Below the pieces are notes generated by a model. That model was not told the origin of the DNA. It saw only the letters and a list, made by a program, of their open reading frames with translations, and made no database searches. Positions 11,374 to 23,873 of a DNA stretch of 64,000 nt are shown piece after piece; within the stretch, counting starts at the first letter, position 1, and each line of letters opens with the position of its first letter. The position numbers and the translations under genes are program-made. The stretch covers positions 620,001 through 684,000 of the forward strand of contig BDSL01000036.1 of assembly GCA_003116995.1 (NCBI GenBank), read 5' to 3'. Source of the DNA: Yamagishiella unicocca (taxonomy: Eukaryota > Chlorophyta > Chlorophyceae > Chlamydomonadales > Volvocaceae).

Positions 11374-13348
11374 CTACCCACCAGGTATCCCAGCAGCGGG
11401 GGCGGAGGCTGGCAGGGTCACCGGGATGCCGTACGCCGCGCCTTGCGCGACTGGCGGCGAGTGGAACACTTCGTTGGGGGGGGAGTAGACAAGCACCTGG
11501 GGGTTGGGCAGGAGGGTTTCGTGGTTCACCATGGCGGCAGGTGGGCTTTAGGTGACAGGAGGCTGATCTGGGGGTTTCCCGCCCGCTCGCCAAAAAACCC
11601 TGACACCATAAGCCACCATACGCCCACACCCCCACTACCAAAAACACACAACTAACCTGCTGGGGCGGCGGAGACAAGCTGGCGCGCGTAACTTCTGCGA
11701 CAAGATGAGCAGTACGGAGATTCGGGCGTTGTACGGCAGCAAGCAAAGGATGCGGTGAAGGGCGCGAGTGAGAGTTGGAGTTAGACAGCACCGCGTTGTT
11801 GCGGGCGGTCACCCGCATGTTCCCAGAGTCCACCCCGAGCTTGAGGTCCATCCCGCGTACACGCGTCCACGACCTCCCATGCCCGACCACTCGCTCACCC
11901 ATCTGCTCCACCGCCTGGCGAATCATCTGCTCCCTGGTCAGCTGGCAGAGGGAGCATGACTGGCAGAAGAAGACGGTGAGGCAGTCGAGCAGCATGTCGG
12001 TGGAGAGGTCTCCCTGGAGCGACAGGAAGGTCCAGGAAGGGAGGGGCCGAGGTAATTTGCCGCTCGGTTTAGTAGTGGGTGAAGCCTATGAGTGTACGTG
12101 TTTGCTCCGGCAGTCAGATCCATCCAGAGGGCACACGTGCTGATGACAATGGCGGCCAGGACATCGCAGCACGGGTAAGGAAAGGCCTGGTTTGGGCTGG
12201 ACTGGGCCGAACGGCAGGGCGCTACTCGGAGTGGCAGGTCCAGGCTAAGGGTTCGACAGATGCGGCGGTTATGGAGAAGCGTCGCAACTTGGAGTGGCCT
12301 CCAGCCACATACTGAATCGATGTGTGGTTACAAAAAAAACGAGACCGCATGCATCTGAGAAGCATCTGAGAACGCACCCAGCAGGAACCGTGTCACCCGG
12401 GTTCCCCCTCTGTACAACAGCTGCCGTACCTGCAAGCCGTACTTCTTGCGCATGGCGACCCGCAGCTGCAGGTGGATCGGGAAGTTGCAGGGGACCACGA
12501 AGTTGACGTTGGAGGGGATGGTCGCAACCAAGGTTACCGAGGAAAGCAGGAAGAACGCCAGGCAGCCTCCGCACTCGCTGCCCCCGCAAATTACACCGTC
12601 CTGCGCAGGTGGCAAGCAAAGGACAGGTTGGTTAGCGCCCCGAGAGCTGGGACGGGAGCCAGTCAAGGACATGCAGCCAGTCTGGTGATGGCGTGCTTAC
12701 CGGGTCCTTCGACAAGGCGGACGCGATCGTCGAAACTCGGGGGAGCTTTGAGACGATACGACCATACTGGACGCAGGGACACCATAGGGAGCAGCCTGCG
12801 TTTGGAGGTACCGAGGGTTAGGCTGCGTCAGCCATCAAGGTCGGGGATAGTCTAAAACAGGAAACCGTCAACAGCGCGCCCAAGGCTACCGTTGATGGCG
12901 AGCAATGTGCATACGTTCATTTTCTTGTTATCGCCACAAACAAGGCGATATTGCTTTCCAGTCGACCCGAACAAAGACGCCAACACGAATGGAAAAACGT
13001 GCAGAGCCGTGTTCTTCACCCTTCGACGTTTCCACTAATGAGCCTCCTAAGCCAAATCCTGTCTGTTTTCACGGCGCTAGAGGATTGCACACAGCGTAAT
13101 GTCGAGGGGAGCATGAGCAGCGTATGAGACTCACAGCAAAGGGCGGTGCCCCCAGGCTGGCCGCAGAAATCAAAGAGATCGGTAGACCACTGTCCTTCCT
13201 TTGCAAGTGCTGCGTAAGGCTGATCGAGTTGCCGCGGCGCAGGCGTCAAGCCAAGGCCCTGCTGCTGACGGCCTATCAGCGATGCCTTTTCCGCGTCTGC
13301 TTGATGTTCATGTTGTGGTAGAGGCAGATACGAGGACGAAGCAGCCAT
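11374..13348 (-). CDS. PLAC8 family cysteine-rich protein, copy A
   Basis: Minus-strand exons: 13348-13135 (ATG, MAASSSYLPLPQ), 12795-12701, 12600-12430, 12013-about 11899, and a last exon ending at the TAG 11376-11374. The joined product shows the PLAC8 pattern in order: GQWSTDLFDFCGQPGGTALC, then CSLWCPCVQYGRIV, a hydrophobic stretch (CLAFFLLSSVTLVATIP), RVAMRKKYGLQ, and the C-terminal hallmark DCLTVFFCQSCSLCQLTREQM. PLAC8 proteins (FW2.2/plant cadmium resistance type) are small membrane-associated Cys-rich proteins linked to ion transport and organ or cell size. The algal role is unknown. The last exon reads VLVYSPPNEVFHSPP and a Pro/Ala tail. Its acceptor is uncertain, with CAACCCCCAG at about 11508 strongest. 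This is the only one of the three copies with the long C-terminal tail. Confidence 0.87.
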
Positions 13349-14218
13349 GTTTGATAGGATGACTGAGCGAAACGGGATGCACGAAAGTTTTGAGGACCTC
13401 GCGGCAACCCGGGGCTTCGATTTGTAGGGTAAGTGCGGGCGATTGTAGCATAACCAAAGTGGTGTGTTTGCAACTCATGCTTCTCATTCCGGCGTACGGA
13501 TTGTAGGAATTTCATTAGCATGAGGACGTGATCGGCTTCGACGACAGTTGGGGCTTGGGGGACACCTTCTTACGGAATTCACGTATCCCTTCCACAAGCC
13601 TTTCTAAGGAAGGATTGCGTGCGAGATGGTGGGACAGGCCCGACGTCATGCCCATTCCCTACAAGCTGGGCGAAAGTCCGAAAGAGAAACTGGGGTGGGG
13701 CCCCCTCTTGTACTGGGCTTCCCGGGCTTGCGGACAATTCAACATCTTATTTAGTTTACACGACCATTAGACCATACCTTTCATTGAGACGCCCTTCATT
13801 AATTTTCCTGCGTCGTCACGAACCAACGCGGCAACGCCGTCGAACAACTGGTCGAGCGATTTAAAAAATACCCTTAGACCTTGGAATTTTTTTATTGCTA
13901 ATCTTCCTTCCTCGGTCCTATCATTATAAGAGGTTACGGTGTCCGCAAGCACGGGCACGGCCAGGACGAGGGGGCAGGAGGTGGGGCCCATACATGCCCA
14001 TACGAGATCTCACGGTGATCTCACCCTCGAGAAGCCAGCGCTAGCAGCCAGCTGACGCCCCGAAAGGCACAGGCGACAAGGGGTGTCGGCTTCCTTGACG
14101 CCAATGCGGCCCCCCCTAGCGGCGCCACCTGCGCGTATTTGCGCCCCGTGCCCCTACATCGGCCATGCGCTCGCCCCTGCTTCCTCCCTGCCGCCCTCCC
14201 TGGAGCCGTGGCCTGCAG
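13349..14218. other. Copy A tail and start of copy B, repeats only
   Basis: Promoter side of PLAC8 copy A and the tail of the duplicated unit. It contains CCGGGCTTGCGGACA at about 13729 and, about 210 bases on, TGTCCGCAAGCACGGGC at about 13940. These are inverted copies of one short motif that recurs elsewhere in the window. No coding exon is evident. Confidence 0.6.
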
Positions 14219-14357
14219 GCTGCTGGTCGCCCGACCGCAGCGCATGTCTGCCGCCAGCCGCCTGGCGGACCTGCAGCGGGCCACCGACGCGGCCCGGCAG
14301 ACGCTGGCTTGCCTGGACGCACCGCCTCACTGGCCCCAGCACCCGCACCAGCAGTAG
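14219..14357 (+). pseudogene. Duplicated last exon of the coiled-coil gene (copy B)
   Basis: Same 139-base length and frame as 8328-8466, beginning after GCCTGCAG and ending at the same TAG. The only differences seen are near the Pro-rich end (GGGGCC to TGGCC). No upstream coiled-coil exons exist here, so it is an orphan exon. It could still act as an alternative 3' exon for read-through transcripts. Confidence 0.8.
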
Positions 14358-16615
14358 CAGCAGCAGCAGGATAGCAGCATATTGCGTAGTGGTGTATCGT
14401 TTGCGTTCGGTGACCATGTTTTACCGGGGTCCCAGTGTTTGCGATTTTCCTGAGCCTCCAGAACCAAGTCGGGTGTGGCTGGACAGCCAATATACGGTCC
14501 AAGCCAGTACGGCACGTCAGGCTGCTGCTCCTGCGTGTCGACAAATACTATTACGTTCATTACGATTGACTCGACGTTCGCTTGCACGGATTCCATCGCA
14601 ACTGCCATTGCGAGGTTATCAAAAATAGTAGCAGTAGTAGTAGTAGTAGGTACTGTTACATGGGGGCCAGACGGGACACTACGGCGCAGGTGAAACACAT
14701 CGAGGGCACGGAAAAGCTTGAACCCACCGTTAAAGCCGTCTCACACTGCGTGACGACTGTGGTGATTAGATGTGATGCACTGGACGCCTGCATAGGTCGT
14801 ACACAAAAGCGGAACAGCTATATCCTATTTGGGCATGTAGCCGGACAAAAGCGTGCTACCCTCAATGGCAGCACTGACGTAGGCTGGGTGCCGCAGATGT
14901 GATCGCATCGAATCCGACTGGCTCTGTAAGCAAATGAGGAACGCCCGGGGATCGGCGGCCCGACCATGGCTGACGCCGGCCGCATCCGTCGGCACTGCAG
15001 AACAGAAATGATAAATCGCAAGCGGCGGGGGGGCGGACAAACTAATGACAGCTTCCTTCCTATGAATGGCCAGCTCTGCGACATTTGGGCAACAACCGCG
15101 ATCCAATCCCCTCGGATTCGCTGGGACACTCCCCTCGGCGTAGCAAGGTTCATCACATGACCCTTTCGGACGACCGTGCAATACAGCAACGGCTCTTGGG
15201 CAAATGCCAAGACCTGGCTGGTGGCAGCCTAATCAAAAAAGCTACCTGACGGGACACGTCGCCATGGCGTCACGAACCGTGACGATTGCGGAAACAAACA
15301 CGCTGATAGGTAGACTAGTTGGCAGAAACCAACACAATTCGTTGCCGATTCGTTCAGCAAGCAAGACACTACTCATTCCAATGTATTTTGCACGCATGAT
15401 GCGGTGCCCCAAGACCTCCGCTCTATGTTGTAACGGCAGCGCCCCATGCAGTACGGCGCGCAACGCACCTGACCGAAGGCCGCTGGGCGGACGAACGGCT
15501 AGAGTTTACGGCACTAGCTTTAACCAAAAAATGTACGAAGGTGTGACAGCGGATCGTGTGCGCTGATGCGGCATGTATCCATATCACAGTGATGCAATGC
15601 GGAAGCCTGCTATGCGCTGTGCAGCAAGTTGCATCAACTGCATCACTGCATCGATGTGCCCGATGGTTCTATCTTTTGGTCTGGAACCCACTGTTACTGT
15701 TGCTACTACTGTAGCGACAAAGGACATCTAATCCACAATATCCAAGGACCTGCTGCGAGCCGGATGGGCTGCGCTAGCACGGCAGCACATGCTCGCTGCG
15801 CTGCCGGCCTCCTCGCCCGGCTGCATTTGGCTAACGGCTAACAGCCATCACGATTCTTCTAAAGACCAGCTGGCAACCCCCATACTGCCAACATCTTATC
15901 TTCATACCAACGAGTACGACTCCCTTCACGTTAAACACACACCCCCGTGGGTGGTCCCGTGCGGTAGCGCAACCGCAGGAGGCTATGTCAGCGCTGTTGG
16001 GCCCCCAGCTGCACCACGATGCCTCGGTCACCGCAGCTTGATGCGCGGGCCCTCTCGCCACCCAAAGCCGCTACGACAGCCGAATGCTCAGTCATGCTTA
16101 CTGTAGGACTGCCAATGGGCAGCAGAGGAGGGAAGCAAGACCGCAGTTTGCCCAGGTGCAGGAGGCGAAGAAGGTTGAATGTTCGTGTGTGGGCATTTCC
16201 GGTATCGCCATGTTTCAGTAGGGATAACGTTGCAGCCAACGACGCCATGCTGCCGTGCTTGGTGCTTGCAGACGACGCACGTGTGAATGCTGGAGGTATT
16301 GGACGCATGGGGCCACAATCAACAGAGCCGCGCCGGACCGGACCCGCCGCGTGTGTGGGGCCAGGATGCCGGGCGCTCCCTTCCGCTAACGCGCTATGTA
16401 AGCCGTGTGGGACGGCCCTCGTGAGCCGTACGCTACAGTCTTCGTAAGCAGGATGGGACGGCCAGCCAGGCTCGCAATGTAAACACAATGCAGTTCACCG
16501 CCGGGATTCGCACAGCAACGTCGATGCATGCCACACATACCGCCGCTGCAGCCGGGAGCCGAGTTCCTTCCCGACAGCGACATCTGCCCACCAGCGGGGG
16601 CGGAGGCTGGCAGGG
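14358..16615. other. Copy B intergenic region
   Basis: Homologous to 8467-11373 of copy A without the transposon insertion. It includes a GTA-rich short tandem tract at about 14625-14650 and a minus-strand copy of the dispersed short repeat at about 15663-15715 that A lacks. No supported gene. Confidence 0.6.
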
Positions 16616-18102
16616 TCAGCGGGATGCCGTACTCCGCGCCTTGCGAATCATCTGCTCCCTGGTCAGCTGGCAGAGGGAGCACGGCTGACAGAAGAAGACG
16701 GTGAGGCAGTCGAGCAGCATGTCGGTGGAGAGGTCTCCCTGGAGGGACAGGAAGGTCCAGGAAGGGAGGGTCCGAGTTAATTTGCCGCTCGGTTAAGTAT
16801 TGGGTGAAGCCTATGAGTGTACGTGTTTGCTCCGGCAGTCAGATCCATCCGGAGAAATACACGTGCTGATGACAATGGCGGCCAGGACATCGCAGCACGG
16901 GTAAGGAAAGGCCTGGCTCAGAGGGGCGCTAGTGAGCTGGGCTGGACTGGGCCGAACGGCAGGGCGCTACTCGGAGTGGCAGGTCCAGGCTAACGGTTCG
17001 ACAGATGCGGCGGTTACGGAGGAGCGTCGCAACTAGGAGTGGACCCAGCCACATCCTGAGTCGATGTGTGGTTGCGAGAGCCCATGCATCTGAGAAGCAC
17101 CTGAGAACACTGCACCCAGCAGGACCCGCGTCACCCAGGGTCCCCCGCCGTACAACAGCTGCCGTACCTGCAAGCCGTACTTCTTACGCATGGCGACCCG
17201 CAGCTGCAGGTGGAGCGGAATATCGCAGGGGACCATGATGATGACGTTGGAGGGTATGGCCGCCGCAACCAGGGGTAAAGCGGCGAAGGAAAGCAGGAAG
17301 AACGCCAGGCAGCCTCCGCACTTGCTGCCCCCGCAAATTACACCGTCCTGCGCAGGTGGCAAGCAAAGGACAGGTTGGTTAGCGCCCCGAGAGCTGGGAC
17401 GGGAGCCAGTCAAGGACATGCAGCCAGCCTGGTGATGGCGCGCTTACCGGGTCCTTTGACAAGGCGGAGGCGATCGTCGAAACCTGGGGCAGCTTTTCGA
17501 CGATACGACCGTACTGGACGCAAGGACACCATAGGGAGCAGCCTGCGTTTGGAGGTACCGAGTTAGGCAGCGTCAGTCATCAACCTCCGGTCAGGAGCGG
17601 TCTAAAACAGGAAACCGTCGACAGCGCGCCCATGGCCACCGTTTAATGGCGAGCAACATTCATTCGCTCCATGATTTCTTGTTGATTGATTTATTGCATC
17701 CATCGACGCGATATTGCATTCCAGTCGAACCGACCAAATGGCGCCAACACGAATGGATAACGTGCAAAGCCGTGTTCTTCATTCTTCGACGTTCCCACTA
17801 ATGAGCTTCTTCAACCAATGACGCGCTGTAATAACGGCGCTAGAGGATTGCACATGGCGCATTGTCAAAGGGAGCATGAGCATCGTGTGAGACTCACAGC
17901 AAAGGGCGGTGCCCCCGGGCTTGCCGCAGATATCGAAGAGATGGGTGGACCACTGTCCTTCCTTTGCAAGTGCTGCGTAAGGCTGATCGAGTGGCCGCGG
18001 CGCAGGCGTCAAGGCAAGGCCCTGCTGCTGACGGGCTGTCAGCGATGCATTTTCCGCTTCTGCTTGATGTGGTACAGGCAGATACGAGGACGAAGCAGCC
18101 AT
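16616..18102 (-). CDS. PLAC8 family cysteine-rich protein, copy B (short C-terminus)
   Basis: Complete four-exon model on the minus strand, all phases consistent: 18102-17898, 17542-17448, 17347-17168 and 16738-16616, giving 200 residues. It carries every PLAC8 landmark: GQWSTHLFDICGKPGGTALC, CSLWCPCVQYGRIVEKLP, RVAMRKKYGLQ and DCLTVFFCQPCSLCQLTREQ. Relative to copy A, a deletion joins the end of the REQMIR coding stretch to the middle of A's last exon in a shifted frame. The product therefore ends IRKARSTASR instead of in the long Pro/Ala tail. The PLAC8 domain itself is intact, so the protein is probably functional if expressed. Confidence 0.88.
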
Positions 18103-19011
18103 GTTGCAGGGCTGACAAAGCGTAACGGAGCGCACGAACGCTTGGGGAACCTCGTGACAACCCGGGGCTTCGATTTGTGAGGTAACCGTTGGCGTTTATA
18201 ACATAACCGCAGGGGTGCGTTTGCCACTCGTAATATATATCCTGCACACGGGCTGTATAGTACCTATAGTAGCATAGGACGCATTGCTTCCATAGGCCCC
18301 ATGGGTGCGCAAACTTACGGAGAGTCCGACGCAAAATTGAAAGTCCGACATTTGCGCACCCATAGGGAACCTCCTTTATAAGGTTGGATTGCGCACGAGG
18401 TGGTGGGACAGGCCCGAAGTCATGCCCATTCTTTACGAACTGGGCGAAAGTCCGAAAGAGAAACTGGGATCCTCTTATCCTGGGGTTCCCGGGCTTGCGG
18501 ACAACTTGACATCTTATTTAGATTACATGACTATAAGACCATACCTTTCGTTGAGACGCCCTTCATTTAACTTTCCTAATAACATTGCGTCGTCACGGCC
18601 CAACGCCGTCCTACAGTAACAACTGGTCCAGCGATATTAAATATATCTCTCGTCTTTGGCTGCATTGAATGCTCTTATTGTTAGTCTTCCTTTCACGATC
18701 TTATCATCGTAAGAGGTTACAGTATCCGCAAGCACGGGCAAGGGGGCAGGAGGTGGGGTCCATACATGCCCATACGAGATCTCACAGTGAGAGTAATCTC
18801 ACCCTCGAGAAGCCAGCTCTAGCAGCCAGCAGACGCCTCGAAAGGCACAGGGGACAAGGGGTGTCGGCTTCCTTGAAGCCGGAAAAAACGGCGGGGCCCC
18901 CCCTAGCGCCGCCACCTGCGAGGATTACGGCCCATACACCGTGCCCTTACATCGGCCATGCGCTCGCCCTTGCTTCCTCCCTGCCACCCTCCCTGGAGCC
19001 ATGGCCTGCAG
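18103..19011. other. Copy B tail and start of copy C, repeats only
   Basis: Upstream side of PLAC8 copy B. It holds the inverted repeat 18301-18313/18351-18363 (ATGGGTGCGCAAA and its complement) with a duplicated AGTCCGAC in the loop. It also holds the GGGCTTGCGGACA (about 18491) and TATCCGCAAGCACGGGC (about 18724) motifs. No coding exon is evident. Confidence 0.6.
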
Positions 19012-19150
19012 GCTGCTGGTCGCCCGACCGCAGCGCATGTCTGCCGCCAGCCGCCTGGCGGACCTGCAGCGGGCCACCGACGCGGCCCTGCAGACGCTGG
19101 CTTGCCTGGACGCGCCGCCTCAGGGGCCTCAGCACCCGCACCAGCAGTAG
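19012..19150 (+). pseudogene. Duplicated last exon of the coiled-coil gene (copy C)
   Basis: 139 bases, same boundaries, frame and stop as the parental exon at 8328-8466, with a few substitutions (for example CGG to CTG in the DAARQT stretch). It is an orphan exon with no upstream partners in this copy. Confidence 0.8.
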
Positions 19151-20978
19151 CAGCAGGATAGCAGCACAGGAGTAGGTAGCGCTTGCGTAGCGGTATATCA
19201 CTTGCGTTCGGTTACCATAATTTGCCGGGGTCCCAGTGTTTGCGATTTTCCTGAGCCTCATGCACCATCACGTTCAGTCCGGGCGACCCGATGAATACCA
19301 TGTTCGCTTACACGGATCCCGCCGCCACAGCCATGGCGAGGATTACATACGTAGTAGTAGGAACTGTTACACGGGGGCCAGACAGGACGCTACGGCGCAG
19401 GTGATACACATCGAGGGCACGGAAAGCCTTGAACCCCTTAAAGCCGTCTTACACTGCGTGATGGAAATGGCGTTTGGACATGACGCACTGGGCGCCTGCA
19501 TAGGTCGGAACACAAAAAGCGGAACAGCATTTTCCTATTTGCGCATGCAGCTCGACAAAAGCGTGCTACCCTCAATGGCTGCACTGACATAGGCTGAGCC
19601 GCAGATGGCATCGTACAAATCGGACATGCTCTGCGAGCAAACGAGAAACGCCCGGGGATCGGCGGCCCGAACACGGCTGATGCCGGCCTCATCCGTCGGC
19701 ACTGCAGAACAGATTCAAGCGGTCGCGTACAAAATAATTACGCTTCCTCCCTGTAAATAGCCAACCTTGCGACATTTGGGCAACAACCGCGATCCAATCC
19801 CCTCGGATCTGCTGGGACACTCAACTCGGCGTAGCAAGGTTCATCACATAACCCTTCCGGACGACCGCGCAATAGCGCAAACGCTCTTTGGCAAATGCCA
19901 ATGGTGGTAGCCTCATCAAAGAAGCTAACTGATGGGACACGCTTTCACGGGAAAATGCACAAAGGCGTGACAGCGGATGGTGTGCGCTGATGCACATGTA
20001 TGCATGTATGTCACAGTAACGCAATGCGGAAGCCTGCTATGCGCTATGCAGCATGTTGCATCGACTGCATCACTGCAGCGACGAAGGACAACTAATCCAC
20101 AATATTCAAGGACCTGCTGCGAGCCGGATGGGCTGCGCTAGCACGGCAGCACATGCTCGCTGCGCTGTCGGCCTCCTCGCCCGGCTGCATTTGGCTATCT
20201 AACGGCCATCACGACGCTTATAAAGACCAGCTGGCAAACTCCATACTGCCAGCATCTTATTTGTCTTCATACCAACGAGTACGACTCCCTTCACGTTAAA
20301 CGCACACCCCCGTGGGTGGTCCCATGCGATAGCGCAACCGCAGGAGGCTGTGGCGGCGTTGTTGGGCCCCCATCAGCGTCGCGATGCCTCGGTCATCGCA
20401 GCTTGATGCGCGATGGAAGGAAGGGCCCTCTCGCCACCCAAAGCCGCTACGACAGCCGAATGCTTAGTCTTGCTTGCCGTGCTGCAGGACTGCCAAGGTA
20501 GCAGAGGAGGGAAGCAAGACCGCAGTTTGCCCAGGTGCAGGAGGCGAAGAAGGTTGAATGTTACCCATGCTGCAGTAGGGGTAACGTTGCAGCCAACGAC
20601 GCCGTGCTGCCGTGCTTGCAGGGACGCACGTGTGAATGCTGGAGGTATTGGACGCATGGGGCGACAATTAACAGAGCCGCGCCCGACCGGACCCGCCCCG
20701 CGTGTGTGGGGCCAGGATTCCGGGCGCTCCCTTCCGCTAACACGCTATGTAAGCCGTGTGGGACGGTCCTCGTAAGTTGTACGCTACAGTCTTCGTAAGC
20801 AGTATGGGTTGGCCAGCCGGGCTCGCAATGTAAACACAATGCAGTTCATCGCCGGGATTCGCACAGCAACGAGGATGCATGCCACGCATGCCGCCGCTGC
20901 AGCCAGGAGCCGGGTTCCTTCCCGACAGCGACATCTACCCACCAGGTACCCCAGCAGCGGGGGCGGAGGCTGGCAGGG
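19151..20978. other. Copy C intergenic region
   Basis: Homologous to the intergenic parts of A and B but about 400-500 bases shorter than B, because stretches around 19950 are missing. No supported gene. A dispersed short-repeat copy lies at about 19350-19385. Confidence 0.6.
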
Positions 20979-22456
20979 TCAGCGGGATGCCGTACTCCGC
21001 GCCTTGCGAATCATCTGCTCCCTGGCCAGCTGGCAGAGGGAGCATGACTGGCAGAAGACGACGGTGAGGCAGTCGAGCAGCATGTCGGTGGAGAGGTCTC
21101 CCTGGAGCGACAGGAAGGTCCAGGAAGGGAGGGTCCGAGGTAATTTGCCGCTCGGTTTAGTATTGGGTGAAGCCTATGAGTGTACGTGTTTGCTCCGGCA
21201 GTGAGATCCATCCAGAGGGCACACGTGCTGGTGACAATGGCGGCCAGGACATCGCAGCACGGGTAAGGAAAGGCCTGGCTTGGGCTGGACTGGGCCGAAC
21301 GGCAGGGCGCTACTCGGAGTGGCAGGTCCAGGCTAACGGTTCGACAGATGCGGTGGTTACGGAGGAGCGTCGCAACTAGGAGTGGCCGCCAGCCACATCC
21401 TGAATCGATGTTTGGTTGCGAGCGCGCACGCATCTGAGAAGCACCAGACAACACCGCACCCAGCAGGACCCGCGTCATCCGGGGTCCCCCGCCGTACAAC
21501 AGCTGCCGTACCTGCAAGCCGTACTTCTTACGCATGGCGACCCGCAGCTGCAGGTGGAGCGGGAAGTTGCAGGGGAACATGAAGGTGGCGTTGGAGGGGA
21601 TGGCCGCAACCAGGGGCAACGCGGCGAGGGAAAGCAGGAAGAACGCCAGGCAGCCTCCGCACTTGCTGCCCCCGCAAATTACACCGTCCTGCGCAGGTGG
21701 CAAGCAAAGGACAGGTTGGTTAGTGCCCCGAGAGCTGGGACGGGAGCCAGTCAAGGACATGCAGCCAGCCTGGTGATGGCGCGCTTACCGGGTCCTTCGA
21801 CAAGGCGGAGGCGATCGTCGAAACCTGGGGCAGCTTTTCGACGACACGACCGTACAGGACGCAGTGACACCATAGGGAGCAGCCTGCGTTTGGAGGTATC
21901 GAGTTAGGCTGCGCCAGTCATCAACCCAAGCTGCGGTCAGGAGTGGTCTAAAACAGGAAACTGTCAACAGCGCGCCCAAGGCTAACGTTAATGGCGAGCA
22001 GCATTTATTTGTTCCATGATTTTTGGTTGATTGCTTTATTGCCCCCAGCGAAGCGATATTGCTTTCCAGGCGACCCGACCAAATGGCGCCAACGCGATTG
22101 TAAAACGTGCAAAGCCCTGAAAGCCGTATTCTTCATTCTTCGATGTTTCCATTAATGAGCTTCTCTAGCAAATTTTTGAATGTTATAACGGCGCTAGAGA
22201 ATTGCACATGGCGTACTGTCAAGGGGAGCATGAGCATCGTGTGAGACTCACAGCAAAGCGCGGTGCCCCCGGGCTTGCCGCAGATATCCAAGAGTTGGGT
22301 GGACCACCGTCCTTCCTTTGCGAATGCTGCGTAAGACTGATCGAGTGGCCGCGGCGCAGGCGTCAAGCCAAGGCCCTGCTGCTGACGGCCTATCAGCGAT
22401 GCATTTTCCGCTTCTGCTTGACTTGGTAGAGGCAGATACGAGGACGAAGTGGCCAT
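20979..22456 (-). CDS. PLAC8 family cysteine-rich protein, copy C (short C-terminus)
   Basis: Complete four-exon minus-strand model: 22456-22252 (MATSSSYLPLPSQ), 21883-21789, 21688-21512 and 21101-20979, giving 199 residues with consistent phases. Landmarks: GRWSTQLLDICGKPGGTALC, CSLWCHCVLYGRVVEKLP, RVAMRKKYGLQ and DCLTVFFCQSCSLCQLAREQ, then the same short IRKARSTASR end as copy B. One difference is notable. The CPC of the second Cys cluster is CHC here (proline to histidine), a position well conserved in PLAC8 proteins as I know them. Open throughout, so probably a gene. Confidence 0.86.
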
Positions 22457-22554
22457 GTTGTCAGGACTGACTGAGCGAAACGGAGCGCACGAACGTTTGG
22501 GTATCCTCGCGACAACCCGCCCTATGGCAGCCAAATCGTCGTAAAGGGCTCCTA

Positions 22555-22590
22555 GGAGTCGTAACGACGTTACGAGGGTGTTACGACTCC
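22555..22590. repeat. Perfect 11-bp inverted repeat (GGAGTCGTAAC...GTTACGACTCC)
   Basis: Arms 22555-22565 and 22580-22590 with a 14-base spacer. Related TTACGAG/CTCGTAA words recur to about 22680, making this a palindrome-rich patch at the left edge of the foreign block. Confidence 0.9.
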
Positions 22591-23224
22591 AACGACTGTT
22601 TAAGTAGTTAACGTACCTAACGTCTTATAAAGAACTAAAAGCCTCGTAAACAGTTACGAGTTACGACTCGTAAGACCATTGCGAGCACTATTATGAATGG
22701 TGTTATGACGCATTGAGGCGGATGCCATTATCAGAGATTTCATTCGTTACACGGTGGCCTGTCGTCATCTAACACTGCGGTAGACCGTGTCGAGATGCTG
22801 TCCTAAGTTGAGAATGGGTCACACAAGCACTAGCATCACCAGGTTTACAGGTCGCAGAACTAGGACCAAACCACTTAGTGCTTAGCTGCTTATCATGTGA
22901 CTTCTTTACTACTTATTTGCTTAATTGATAGAAACCTCTGTTCTGGACTCTTAAGCTAGCAGGGGTTCGGCCGTACAGACACGCATGGGGAGGGGGCAGA
23001 CCGAACTATTCCCCTCACCCCTGAATCGCGACACTCCCCCGCGGGCTGCACACTCCCCAGCTACCTACAGCACAAAGTTGCAAACCACAAATTGCCGTCA
23101 AGTCGCAACGCCATTGGCAACTCAACTCTCGGAACAAGCCATCCGGAGCTACCAACCAGAAAAACAAATCGCAAACAGCTCACAGCGAACAAAACCCGCT
23201 CGCACCCAGCTGTACAAGCATCCT

Positions 23225-23425
23225 GCCACGTGCATCTCGCTGATCGTGCATCTCGCTAATCAAGCATCTCGCTGATCGTGCATCTCGCTGGTCACGCATC
23301 TCGCTGGTCACGCATCTCGCTGATCAGGCATCTCGCTGACCAAGCATCTCGCTGACCAAGCATCTCGCCGATCACACATCTCGCCGATTAAGCATCTCGC
23401 AGATCAAGCATCTCGCACATCACAG
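23225..23425. repeat. ~16-bp tandem repeat (CATCTCGCTGATCAAG) inside the copia element
   Basis: About a dozen variants of CATCTCGCTGATCGTG/CATCTCGCTGACCAAG lie between the RNase H remnant and the left LTR. Read with the element they are in its 3' non-coding region. Confidence 0.92.
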
Positions 23426-23873
23426 AACCGGCGTCGCACGCATAACCCCGTGCGCCTCTGTTTGGGCACCGCCGACCTAGGCAGTCAACAAAAACGCGCA
23501 AAGCAAAGCTCAGCTTAAACCAGCCAAACACATTGCAACTGCCAACCGAAAACCTTCGGCCAAGTAAGGCGCGCAAAACCAGCGCCCAAGAATTAGCGCT
23601 CTCACACACACCTGTGCGCAACGCTCTCAACTTCAACACCTGCCTGTCCCGACGCGTCGCACGTACTCCAGCACACACGCGAAGGACCAACGGTCAAAAA
23701 CAGAACATGCTGTGTACGCGTCCGCACACACATGCACAGATCCTCAAGTCCGTCAAATGAATGATAGTCAGCCACACATCAACACCAGTTGTACCGCAGT
23801 CTTCTCCGCAGTACGTCCCGCTTTTCCTCCCAAGTGGCTTCCGTCTGCCCCCAAGCTCCCCCGCTTCCTCCGT

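Larger units (their letters stand above)
8227..14114. repeat. Tandem segmental duplication, copy A
   Basis: First of three alignable tandem copies. Its left edge falls in the last intron of the coiled-coil gene, at CCTAGCGCCACCTGCG. Order inside the copy: last coiled-coil exon (plus), about 2.9 kb intergenic, PLAC8 gene (minus), then a repeat-rich tail. Copy A alone carries the 829-bp insertion at 8568-9396. It also alone keeps the ~460-bp stretch 11447-11911 that B and C have lost. It therefore best represents the ancestral arrangement. Confidence 0.9.
14115..18901. repeat. Tandem segmental duplication, copy B
   Basis: Second copy, same order as A. It lacks the 829-bp insertion and has the ~460-bp PLAC8 deletion shared with C. 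It also has a 13-bp-arm inverted repeat at 18301-18363 that is present in C's tail but not in A. Its tail (about 18715-18901) matches the tails of A and C. Confidence 0.9.

Noticed and set aside
23225..23425. CRISPR-like array
   Set aside because: Units of about 16 bases are contiguous with no unique spacers, and the context is the 3' region of a eukaryotic retroelement.
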